DNA of 64,000 bases from positions 1 through 64,000 of the forward strand of contig NZ_BMMV01000013.1 in assembly GCF_014646115.1 (NCBI RefSeq). The letters run 5' to 3'. The position numbers were made by a program, and so were the translations under genes. Position 1 is the stretch's first letter. Each line of letters starts with the position of its first letter. The notes beneath the pieces were generated by a model. The model worked only from the letters and a program-made list of their open reading frames with translations. It was not told where the DNA came from and made no database searches. Shown here piece by piece: positions 41,621 to 49,492 of this stretch. This DNA comes from Streptomyces camponoticapitis (lineage in GTDB: Bacteria > Actinomycetota > Actinomycetes > Streptomycetales > Streptomycetaceae).

Positions 41621-41795
41621 GGCGCGACCCCTCCGGCCCGTACGGTCAGGTGGCGATTGGCGGTTGGAACCCGGAGAGCGATCACAGAACGTATGCAACC
41701 TACTGCGGGTGCTTGCGTCAAGTGACGGAGGCAGCGACGCCGCGCGCCGCTGCCTCCGTCGAGTCCGTCGGCCCCGTTTCCGGGGACCGTCACGG

Positions 41796-42737
41796 CTAGG
41801 GAACCGCGCCGCCGCCACCCGGGCCGCTCCCGCCGTCCGTCTTGCGGATGTCCGAGAGCCTTTCCGGTGTACCCGTGGCGGTCAGGTCCTCCATCGCCTC
41901 GCCGGTCAGCACCGCACCGGTGCTCCTCTTGGCCCGGCGCAGCCGCTTCTCCAGCCAGGACGCGAACGTCGTCAGCAGGAGGTTCAGCACGATGAAGATC
42001 ACCGCGACGACGATGAAGCTCGGGATGACGTTCGAGTAGTTCGCGGCGAGCGTCTTCCGGGCATTGAGCAGCTCCGTGAAGCTGAGCAGCGCGCCGCCGA
42101 GCGCGGTGTCCTTCACGATCACGACGAGCTGGCTCACGAGCGCGGGCAGCATCGCGGTCACCGACTGCGGCAGCAGGATGCTCCGCATCGTCTGGCCCTT
42201 GCGCAGACCGATCGCCTTGGCGGCCTCCGTCTGCCCCTTGGGCAGCGACAGGATGCCCGCGCGGACGACCTCGGCCAGGACGGACGCGTTGTACAGCACG
42301 AGGCCCGTGACGACCGCGTACAGCGGACGCATCTCCGTACTGATGTCGGTGGACGTCGCGTAGAACTGGTTCGCGAACACCATGAGGATCAGCACCGGGA
42401 TCGCGCGGAAGAACTCGACGACCACACCGGCCGGGACCCTGACCCACCGGTGGTCGGAGAGCCGGGCGATACCGAAGAGAGCGCCGAGCGGCAGTGCGAT
42501 GACCAGAGCGAGGGCCGCGGCTTTGACGGTGTTGGCGAGCCCCGGCAGCAGGTACGTCGTCCACGCCTGGGACTCGGTGAAGGGGCTCCACTTCGCCCAC
42601 TCCAGCTGCCCCTTGTCGTCCATGGCGGAGTAGATCCACCAGACGCCGAGGCCCAGGACTATCAGGAACAGCACCGTGTACACGATGTTGCGCCGCTTGG
42701 CTCCGGGGCCCGGCGCGTCGTACAGAACGGAAGTCAT
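41796..42737 (-). CDS. gluD: Glutamate ABC transporter permease GluD
   Basis: This 313-aa membrane permease of the His/Glu/Gln amino-acid ABC family has about five helices and the EAA loop (EAAKAIGLRKGQTMRSILLPQSV). It is last in gluABCD, with an ATGA overlap after gluC. The C-terminal ~50 residues are hydrophilic. It forms the channel with GluC. Confidence 0.93.
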   Translation of the reverse strand: MTSVLYDAPGPGAKRRNIVYTVLFLIVLGLGVWWIYSAMDDKGQLEWAKWSPFTESQAWTTYLLPGLANTVKAAALALVIALPLGALFGIARLSDHRWVRVPAGVVVEFFRAIPVLILMVFANQFYATSTDISTEMRPLYAVVTGLVLYNASVLAEVVRAGILSLPKGQTEAAKAIGLRKGQTMRSILLPQSVTAMLPALVSQLVVIVKDTALGGALLSFTELLNARKTLAANYSNVIPSFIVVAVIFIVLNLLLTTFASWLEKRLRRAKRSTGAVLTGEAMEDLTATGTPERLSDIRKTDGGSGPGGGGAVP

Positions 42738-43402
42738 CGCTTAACCGCCACTCGCTTGGCGACCCAGCCGAGGATGAGACCGGTCGGCAGAGTCAGGACC
42801 ACGAACCCGAAGGCGAAGATCGCCGAGATGAGGATGAGTTGCGACTCGTTCTCGATCATCTCCTTCATCAGGAGGGCCGCTTCGGCCACACCGATGGCCG
42901 CGGCCACGGTCGTGTTCTTCGTCAGGGCGATCAGTACGTTCGTGAGGGGCCCGATGACGGAGCGGAACGCCTGGGGAAGGACTATGAGCGACAGGACCTG
43001 GGTGAAGTTCAGCCCGATGGCCCGCGCGGCCTCCGCCTGCCCGACCGGCACCGTGTTGATGCCCGACCGGATGGCCTCACAGACGAACGCGGCCGTATAG
43101 ACGGTCAGTCCGAGAATGGCCAGCCGGAAACTCAGGGCGTCGAAGTCGTCGGCCGCCCCCAGCGTGATGCCGAAGATGTCGGCGAGACCGAGGGAGGAGA
43201 AGACGATGATGACGGTGAGCGGAATGTTCCGGACGACGTTGACGTACACCGTGCCGAATCCGCGCATCAGCGGAACCGGGCTCACCCGCATCGCGGCAAG
43301 TATGGTGCCCAGGACGAGGGAGCCGATTCCGGAGAAGACGGCGAGCTGCACCGTTACCCAGAACGCCCCGAGCAGGTCGTAACCTTCAAGAAAGTCGAAC
43401 AC
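42734..43402 (-). CDS. gluC: Glutamate ABC transporter permease GluC
   Basis: This 222-aa permease has about five helices and the EAA loop EAARAIGLNFTQVLSLIVLPQAFR, which contacts the ATPase. It starts with GTG and lies 97 nt after gluB. It pairs with GluD. The family and gene order match the Corynebacterium and Streptomyces gluABCD operon. Confidence 0.93.
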   Translation of the reverse strand: MFDFLEGYDLLGAFWVTVQLAVFSGIGSLVLGTILAAMRVSPVPLMRGFGTVYVNVVRNIPLTVIIVFSSLGLADIFGITLGAADDFDALSFRLAILGLTVYTAAFVCEAIRSGINTVPVGQAEAARAIGLNFTQVLSLIVLPQAFRSVIGPLTNVLIALTKNTTVAAAIGVAEAALLMKEMIENESQLILISAIFAFGFVVLTLPTGLILGWVAKRVAVKR

Positions 43403-43499
43403 GATCTCCCGCGCTCTCGCGTTTGTTGATGGCGTGGCGCGCCACCCTCAGGGGGCGGCGCGCCACATCTGCGCCGTACGAGCTGACGGCCGTGCCGAT

Positions 43500-44342
43500 T
43501 CAGCTGACGATGTTGCCGATCTTCGGGGCGGGCTCGTTCTTGTACTCGGCCGGGCCGAAGTTGTCCGTCACGGCCTTGTCCCAGGCCTTGTCGGTCACCA
43601 TCTTCTCGAGGGCGGCGTTGATGTCGTCGACCATCTTGGCGTCGCCCTTCTTGACGCCGATGCCGTAGTTCTCGTTGCTCAGGCTCAGGCCGGCGAGCTT
43701 GAACTTGCCCTTGTTCTGGTCCTGCGAGGCGTAGCCGGCGAGGATCGAGTCGTCCGTGGTCAGCGCGTCGACGGCGCCGCTGGCGAGTGCGTCGATGCAC
43801 TCCGAGTACGTGCCGTACTCCTTCAGCTGAGCCTTGGGAGCCAGCTCGTCACTCACGTTCTGCGCGGAGGTGGAGCCCGCCACGGAGCAGAGCTTCTTGC
43901 CGTTCAGGTCCGCGCCCTTGGCGATGTTGTCGTCGGAGCGGATCAACAGGTCCTGGTGGGCCAGGAGATACGGCCCGGCGAAGTCGACCTTCGCCTTGCG
44001 CTCGTCGGTGATCGAGTAGGAGGCCACGATGAAGTCGACGTCGCCGCGCTCAAGAGCGGTCTCGCGGTCGGCGCTCGGGGTCTCCTTCCACGTGATGTCC
44101 TTCTCGGCGTAACCGAGTTCCTTCGCCACGTACGTCGCGACATCGACGTCGAAGCCGGTGTAGGAGCCGTCCGGGGTCTTCAGGCCGATACCGGGCTGGT
44201 CGAACTTGATACCGACGGTGATCTTCTTGCCACCACCTTCGCCCTCGCTCGACGAGTCGCTGTCGTCGGAACCGCAGGCGGTCGCGGTCAGGGAAAGGGC
44301 CAGTACGGCGGCGGCAGCAGCGCTAGCTTTACGGAGATTCAT
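43500..44342 (-). CDS. gluB: Glutamate-binding lipoprotein GluB
   Basis: This 280-aa extracytoplasmic binding lipoprotein has a signal peptide with lipobox-like TATAC, giving acylated Cys23 followed by a Ser/Asp/Gly linker. The family 3 solute-binding fold has GFDVDVATYVAKELG and PSADRETALERGDVDFIVASYSIT. It delivers glutamate (possibly also aspartate or glutamine) to GluCD. ATG 44342 has AAGGA 8 nt upstream; ATG 44351 is too close to that site. Confidence 0.95.
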   Translation of the reverse strand: MNLRKASAAAAAVLALSLTATACGSDDSDSSSEGEGGGKKITVGIKFDQPGIGLKTPDGSYTGFDVDVATYVAKELGYAEKDITWKETPSADRETALERGDVDFIVASYSITDERKAKVDFAGPYLLAHQDLLIRSDDNIAKGADLNGKKLCSVAGSTSAQNVSDELAPKAQLKEYGTYSECIDALASGAVDALTTDDSILAGYASQDQNKGKFKLAGLSLSNENYGIGVKKGDAKMVDDINAALEKMVTDKAWDKAVTDNFGPAEYKNEPAPKIGNIVS

Positions 44343-44380
44343 GGTCAACATCCTTCGTTGTCTCGAAAGTTACGGGCAGC

Positions 44381-45166
44381 TCAGTGGTGCAGGATCTTCG
44401 AAAGGAAGTCCTTGGCCCGGTCGCTGCGAGGGTTGGTGAAGAACTGCTCCGGCGTCGCCTCTTCGACGATCTGGCCGTCCGCCATGAAGACGACCCGATT
44501 CGCGGCGGACCGCGCGAAGCCCATCTCGTGGGTGACTACGACCATGGTCATGCCGTCACGTGCGAGCTGCTGCATGACTTCGAGCACCTCGTTGATCATT
44601 TCCGGGTCGAGCGCCGAGGTCGGCTCGTCGAAGAGCATGACCTTGGGCTCCATGGCCAGCGCGCGGGCGATCGCGACGCGCTGCTGCTGACCACCGGAGA
44701 GCTGCGCGGGGTACTTGTCCGCCTGGTTGGCCACACCGACGCGGTCCAGCAGGGTCCGTGCGAACTCGTCCGCGGCCCGCTTGTCCTTCTTGCGGACCTT
44801 GATCTGCCCCAGAGTGACGTTCTCCAGGACGGTCTTGTGCGCGAAGAGGTTGAAGGACTGGAAGACCATGCCGACGTCGGCGCGCAGTCGGGCCAGCTCC
44901 TTGCCTTCGGCGGGCAGCGGCTTCCCGTCGAGCGAAATGCTGCCGGAGTCGATCGGCTCCAGACGGTTGATGGCGCGGCACAGTGTGGACTTGCCGGACC
45001 CCGAGGGCCCGATCACGACGACGACCTCGCCACGGGCGATGGTCAGATCGATGTCCTGGAGCACATGCAGCGCGCCGAAGTGCTTGTTGACGTTGCTCAG
45101 CACGACCAGGTCGCCCGACGCCGGCCCGGCGCCCTCGGTTTCCTTGGTCACTGAAACTCCGCTCAT
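44381..45166 (-). CDS. gluA: Glutamate ABC transporter ATPase GluA
   Basis: This 261-aa ATPase has Walker A GPSGSGKS, the Q-loop MVFQSFNLFAHKTVLENV, signature LSGGQQQRVAIARAL, Walker B VMLFDEPTSALDPE, and H-loop VTHEM. It is the first gene of gluABCD. GGAGGAC lies upstream of ATG 45166. The 251-nt divergent region 45167-45417 towards the two-component genes must hold both promoters; inverted repeats there include TCCC-TTAAC-GGGA near 45327. Confidence 0.95.
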   Translation of the reverse strand: MSGVSVTKETEGAGPASGDLVVLSNVNKHFGALHVLQDIDLTIARGEVVVVIGPSGSGKSTLCRAINRLEPIDSGSISLDGKPLPAEGKELARLRADVGMVFQSFNLFAHKTVLENVTLGQIKVRKKDKRAADEFARTLLDRVGVANQADKYPAQLSGGQQQRVAIARALAMEPKVMLFDEPTSALDPEMINEVLEVMQQLARDGMTMVVVTHEMGFARSAANRVVFMADGQIVEEATPEQFFTNPRSDRAKDFLSKILHH

Positions 45167-45417
45167 CGGCTTCTTGCTCCGTCCTCCTCGGTTGGGAGGA
45201 CCTTAGTCACGCACTGCGACCAGCGTCATTACATCTGAGGGGAAATTGAGCATAACGATCCGGCCGCAACCGGACACACCGTGTGAAGCTGGCCGGTTCG
45301 GAGTACCGGGTGGGTAACGGAAACCGTCCCTTAACGGGAAGTGGCTTGACTGGTGAGGCAGCCATGGGCGTGGATGCCCTGGTACGTACTGTGACCGCCA
45401 CACCACGGAGGAGGGCC

Positions 45418-46131
45418 ATGAGGCTGCTGCTCGTCGAGGACGACGATCATGTCGCCGCGGCCCTCGCCGCGGTACTGGCGAGGCACGGCTTCGACGTCAC
45501 GCACGCGCGCAGCGGCGAAGAGGCGTTGCAGGCACTGCTCCCGGTGACCGACGGGACGAAGTCTCCTTACGGAGTCGTACTCCTCGACCTGGGCCTGCCC
45601 GACCAGGACGGCTACGCGGTCTGCGGCAAGATCCGCAAACTCTGCTCGACCCCGGTGATCATGGTGACGGCGCGGGCCGATGTCCGTTCCCGGATCCACG
45701 GGTTGAACCTCGGCGCGGACGACTACGTCACCAAGCCCTACGACACCGGGGAGTTGCTGGCCCGGATCCACGCCGTCAGCCGGCGCAGCGTCGGCGGCGA
45801 GGAGGCCGGGACGGGCGGCGGGGACTCGCTGCGCCTCGGGCCGGTCAGCATCGAACTGTCCACGCGCCGCGTCACCGTGGACGAGGCCTCCATCCAGCTG
45901 ACCCGCAAGGAGTTCGACCTCCTCGCGCTCCTCGCGCAACGTCCCGGCGTCGTCTTCCGGCGGGAGCAGATCATCAGCGAGGTGTGGCGCACGAGCTGGG
46001 AGGGGACCGGCCGCACCCTCGAAGTGCATGTGGCGTCCCTGCGCTCCAAGCTCCGGATGCCGGCACTGATCGAGACCGTGCGCGGCGTCGGCTACCGCCT
46101 CGTCGCCCCCGCCGCTCATCAAGGACCGTAG
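45418..46131 (+). CDS. OmpR-family response regulator
   Basis: This 237-aa regulator has a receiver domain with Asp57 (VVLLDLGLPDQDG) and conserved Lys (DYVTKPYD), and a winged-helix DNA-binding domain (about 130-230; LTRKEFDLLALLAQRPGVVFRREQIISEVW, TVRGVGYRL). ATG 45418 has GGAGGAGGG upstream. It pairs with the kinase 6 nt downstream. It is divergent from gluA, so it may or may not control glutamate uptake; the convergent TAXI gene is another candidate partner. Confidence 0.93.
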   Translation: MRLLLVEDDDHVAAALAAVLARHGFDVTHARSGEEALQALLPVTDGTKSPYGVVLLDLGLPDQDGYAVCGKIRKLCSTPVIMVTARADVRSRIHGLNLGADDYVTKPYDTGELLARIHAVSRRSVGGEEAGTGGGDSLRLGPVSIELSTRRVTVDEASIQLTRKEFDLLALLAQRPGVVFRREQIISEVWRTSWEGTGRTLEVHVASLRSKLRMPALIETVRGVGYRLVAPAAHQGP

Positions 46132-46137
46132 AATCCG

Positions 46138-47565
46138 GTGAGTACCCGACTTCTCCCCCTGCTGATCGTCCTCATGGCGGGCGTGCTCCTCGCGCTCGGC
46201 TTTCCGCTGGCCGTGAGTCTGGCGTCGGCGCAGCAGCAGGACGTCGTCGTCGACCGGATCGACGACACCGCTCGCGTCGCGGCCCTCGCTCAGTTCGTCA
46301 GCGAGGGCGACGTGGGGGTCGCGGGATCCGGCGCGGCGACCGGTTCCGACGAGCGCGGCACGATGCTGGAGGAGGAGCTCAGGCGCTACTTCGAGGTGTA
46401 CGGCATCCGGGCGGGCGTCTTCTACCGCGACGGAGAGGCCATGGCGCGGGCTCCTGAGGGCTGGACGGTGCCCCGGACGGGGGAGGGCCGCCTGGCCTTC
46501 CAGGAGGCCCTCCTGGGGCGGCGCAGCGATGATCCGCAGCAGGTCTGGCCCTGGCAGCGGCACGGCCGGCTGATAGTCGCGTCGCCGGTGGTGCGGGACG
46601 GGGACGTCGTCGCCGTCGTCGTGACCGATTCGCCCACGGGGCAGATGCGGTCCCGGATCCTCGAGGGCTGGACGTACATCGCCGCCGGCGAGGCCGCGGC
46701 GATGCTGCTGGCCGTGGGGGCGGCGTTCCGGCTGACGGGCTGGGTGCTGCGTCCGGTACGTGTCCTGGACGCCGCCACGCACGACATCGCCACCGGGCGG
46801 ATGAAATCCCGCGTCGCCGCCGCCGGCGGCCCGCCCGAACTGCGGCGGCTCGCCCACTCCTTCAACGAGATGGCGGACAACGTCGAGGACGTGCTCGAAC
46901 AGCAGCGTGCCTTCGTCGCCGACGCCTCCCACCAGTTGCGCAACCCGCTTGCCGCGCTGCTGCTGCGGATCGAGCTGCTCGCCCTCGAACTGCCCGCGGG
47001 GAACGAGGAGATCGCCTCCGTCCGTACGGAGGGCAAGCGGCTGGGGCAGGTCCTCGACGACCTGCTGGACCTGGCGCTCGCCGAACACGCCCCGGCCGAT
47101 CTTCGGCTCACCGACGTCGGGGCGCTGGTGTCCGAGCGCGTGGCGGCATGGCGGGCGTACGCGGAGGAGAAGGGCGTACGGCTGACCGAGAGCACCGGCG
47201 CCCTCACCGGCTGGGCGGACCCGGTCGCGCTCTCCAGCGCGCTCGACGCGGTCGTGGACAACGCCCTGAAGTTCACGCCGGAGGGCGGCGAGGTGGACGT
47301 CACCGTGGCACGCGCCGGCAGCGACCGCACCACGATCACCGTCACCGACGGCGGGCCCGGACTGTCCGACGACGAGATGGACCGGATCGGCGACCGCTTC
47401 TGGCGCAGCAACCGGCACCAGAACGTCAAGGGGTCGGGGCTCGGGCTGTCCATCTCGCGGGCGCTGCTCGCGGCGGGCGGCGGGACGATCGCGTACGAGC
47501 AGGCGGAGCCGCGCGGGCTGCGGGTGACGCTCGCGGTGCCGAGGTCGTCACCGGGCTCTTCCTGA
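46138..47565 (+). CDS. Sensor histidine kinase with HAMP domain
   Basis: This 475-aa kinase has an N-terminal helix (about 5-30), an extracytoplasmic sensor region (31-180), a second helix (about 182-205), HAMP (206-260), HisKA with His265 in ADASHQLRNPL, and HATPase (NALKFTPEGG, DGGPGLSDDEMDRIGDRFWR, GSGLGLSI). GTG 46138 follows the regulator by 6 nt. The ligand is unknown. The gene runs convergently into the TAXI binding-protein gene with 66 nt between. Confidence 0.93.
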   Translation: MSTRLLPLLIVLMAGVLLALGFPLAVSLASAQQQDVVVDRIDDTARVAALAQFVSEGDVGVAGSGAATGSDERGTMLEEELRRYFEVYGIRAGVFYRDGEAMARAPEGWTVPRTGEGRLAFQEALLGRRSDDPQQVWPWQRHGRLIVASPVVRDGDVVAVVVTDSPTGQMRSRILEGWTYIAAGEAAAMLLAVGAAFRLTGWVLRPVRVLDAATHDIATGRMKSRVAAAGGPPELRRLAHSFNEMADNVEDVLEQQRAFVADASHQLRNPLAALLLRIELLALELPAGNEEIASVRTEGKRLGQVLDDLLDLALAEHAPADLRLTDVGALVSERVAAWRAYAEEKGVRLTESTGALTGWADPVALSSALDAVVDNALKFTPEGGEVDVTVARAGSDRTTITVTDGGPGLSDDEMDRIGDRFWRSNRHQNVKGSGLGLSISRALLAAGGGTIAYEQAEPRGLRVTLAVPRSSPGSS

Positions 47566-47631
47566 TCTCTCCCGCGTGGGTCGCTCCTCGGTGACCGGCG
47601 CGTGACGAGGTGACGGCGTGAACGACAGACC

Positions 47632-48633
47632 CTAGGGCTTGACCGACCGGTAGTAGCGCAGCGCGCCGTCGTGCAGCCTCAGCGGATCGGTGTAGATCGC
47701 CGTCCGCAGATCCACGAGCTGGGCCGGGTGGACCTTCTTGCCGATCCGGTCGCGGCTCTTGATCACGGTGCGGGTGAAACCCTCGGTCAGCTCCGCATCG
47801 ATCCGGTCCGTGGTGACCAGCAGATTCGCCACGGCCACCGTCGGCACCGCCGTACCGTCCTGCGCCTTCTTGTACGCGTCGGCCGGCATCATCGCCGAGC
47901 GGTAGTAGCGGGTGTCCACCGGAGCCGTGTCGTGCAGCTTGTCGACGAGGGGATCGTCGAGGGGCACCAGCTTGATGTCGAAACGCTCCGACAGCTGCTG
48001 TACGGCGAGGGTGGGCAGCCCGCCGGACCAGAAGAAGGCGTCGAGTTCCCCCGACTCCAGAAGGCCGGGCATGGTGTCGATGCCTGCCGAGACCGGCGTG
48101 ACGTCCTTCTTGGGATGCAGCCCGGCGGCGGACAGCAGGCGGTCGGCTATCAGCCGCACACCCGAGCCTTCCTGACCGACGCCGACCCGCTTGCCGCGCA
48201 GCCCCTGGGCCGACTCGATGCCCGAATCCTTCGCCGCTATCAGCTGTACGTAGTCGTCGTAGAGCCGTGCGCAACCCCGCAGCCGGTCCGCGCCGGGTCC
48301 GTCGTCCCGCCGGTACTTCGCGACCGCGTCGGCCGTGGCGATCGTGAAGTCGGCCTTCCCGGCGGCCACACGCGAGATGTTCTCCTGCGAGCCCTCGCTG
48401 GTCAGCAGCTCTATCGACACGTTGGGCAGATCTTTGGCGAGATCCTCTTTCAGGAGGTACCCGTAGCGTTCGTAGACGCCGCTCGTCGCACCCGTACTGA
48501 ACTTGACGGAGCCGCTCGGTGACTTCTCCCCGAGCGGCACGAGCCACCACGCCAGCAGTCCGGCCATCACCAGCGCGGCCACGCCTCCTACGAAGGCGGT
48601 GCGACGGCTCATACGGGGCGGAAGCGGGAACAT
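47632..48633 (-). CDS. TAXI-family solute-binding protein
   Basis: This 333-aa protein is of the TAXI class of TRAP substrate receptors (PF16868): FSTGATSGVYERYG, LLTSEGSQENISRVAAGKADFTIATADAV, RGKRVGVGQEGSG. It is anchored by one N-terminal helix (AFVGGVAALVMAGLLAWWLV) with no lipobox, and has no TRAP permease partner nearby. ATG 48633 has AGGA 8 nt upstream. It sits beside the two-component pair, so it may present a ligand to the sensor rather than feed a transporter. That is inference from context. Confidence 0.85.
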   Translation of the reverse strand: MFPLPPRMSRRTAFVGGVAALVMAGLLAWWLVPLGEKSPSGSVKFSTGATSGVYERYGYLLKEDLAKDLPNVSIELLTSEGSQENISRVAAGKADFTIATADAVAKYRRDDGPGADRLRGCARLYDDYVQLIAAKDSGIESAQGLRGKRVGVGQEGSGVRLIADRLLSAAGLHPKKDVTPVSAGIDTMPGLLESGELDAFFWSGGLPTLAVQQLSERFDIKLVPLDDPLVDKLHDTAPVDTRYYRSAMMPADAYKKAQDGTAVPTVAVANLLVTTDRIDAELTEGFTRTVIKSRDRIGKKVHPAQLVDLRTAIYTDPLRLHDGALRYYRSVKP

Positions 48634-48913
48634 GCGGCGATCCTGCCAGCTCACTCGCCGTAAAGGCACAGACCTGATGTCCCGGCTTGATTACGGCCCG
48701 ACGAGGAGCTGACGGGGAGCCGACGAGGCGATGGCCGGGATGGACTGCGCCCCGGTCCACGTCCTTCGCAGGTCCGAGGACCGGGTTGACCAGCGCCTCA
48801 GACCTCCCCAGGCCCGGCGCCGGGCGCAGCCCAGAGCCGGTACCCACGACCACGGAGGTCAAACCACTCCGGACCCGGCTGACTTGATCAGGCCGGACCC
48901 GAGGCGGTGCGCG
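48634..48913. other. Intergenic region without recognised gene
   Basis: These 280 nt lie upstream of the TAXI gene and downstream of the cupin gene, both on minus. Some frames are open, but none has a ribosome site or recognisable product. The region should hold the TAXI promoter. Confidence 0.6.
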
Positions 48914-49417
48914 TCAGGCGCGCTCGTCCCACGCGTTGCTGCGCGTGTAGTGGTTGTCGTACCTCTCGGAGGAGTCCTTGATGTCCTGCACGGTCGCCTC
49001 CCCGGCGTGTACGCGGCCGAGCAGCCGGTAGTAGTCGAACCGGTCCATGCCCGGTGTGAAGCCGACCAGAACCTCGGCGGTCGCGTCCGGGGCGGGAGCG
49101 AAGGCGTGCGGCGTGTGCGGCGGCACGGCGAGGAAGTCGCCCCTCCTCAGAAGGTGTATCTCCTCGCCGGCCAGCACCTGGAGCGTCCCGTCGAGCACGA
49201 AGAAGAACTCGGTGGCCCGGGTGTGGAAGTGCACGGGAGCCCCGGCAGCGCCCTTCTTGAAGCGCGCGGTGTTGACCGTGAGCGCGCCGCCCGTCGTGTC
49301 CGAGTCGGCGAACAGCGTGATGAGGCTGCCCGGGGCGTCGCTCAGGGCCTCGGCGGCGCCCCCACGGGTGAGAAGCGGCTGGTGGGTGGGGTTCGCGGGG
49401 TTCGTCGTCGTGTTCAT
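48914..49417 (-). CDS. Cupin-domain protein
   Basis: This 167-aa single-domain cupin has motif 1 GAPVHFHTRATEFFFVLDGTLQV and motif 2 GDFLAVPPHTPHAF, with His/Glu residues suited to a metal. It resembles quercetin 2,3-dioxygenase-like proteins often controlled by TetR-type repressors. The substrate is unknown. No Shine-Dalgarno is seen; the start 49417 is 7 nt after a TAGATT -10 that overlaps a palindrome, so it is probably leaderless and repressor-controlled. Confidence 0.85.
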   Translation of the reverse strand: MNTTTNPANPTHQPLLTRGGAAEALSDAPGSLITLFADSDTTGGALTVNTARFKKGAAGAPVHFHTRATEFFFVLDGTLQVLAGEEIHLLRRGDFLAVPPHTPHAFAPAPDATAEVLVGFTPGMDRFDYYRLLGRVHAGEATVQDIKDSSERYDNHYTRSNAWDERA

Positions 49418-49424
49418 GAGGACG

Positions 49425-49437
49425 AATCTACGTAGAT
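49425..49437 (-). promoter_or_regulatory. -10 box and perfect palindrome upstream of the cupin gene
   Basis: ATCTACGTAGAT (49426-49437) is a perfect 12-bp palindrome. On the minus strand TAGATT (49430-49425) is a good -10 located 7 nt before the ATG, so the palindrome covers half of it. This is the layout of a repressor operator. Confidence 0.55.
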
Positions 49438-49492
49438 GAGTGACCGCTCGGCGGGTGCATTCCGTGACCGATTCGATGGGCCAATGCGCTCC

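Noticed and set aside
48687..48887. 66-codon open frame in the TAXI-cupin gap
   Set aside because: No ribosome site, no family and composition like random GC-rich sequence.
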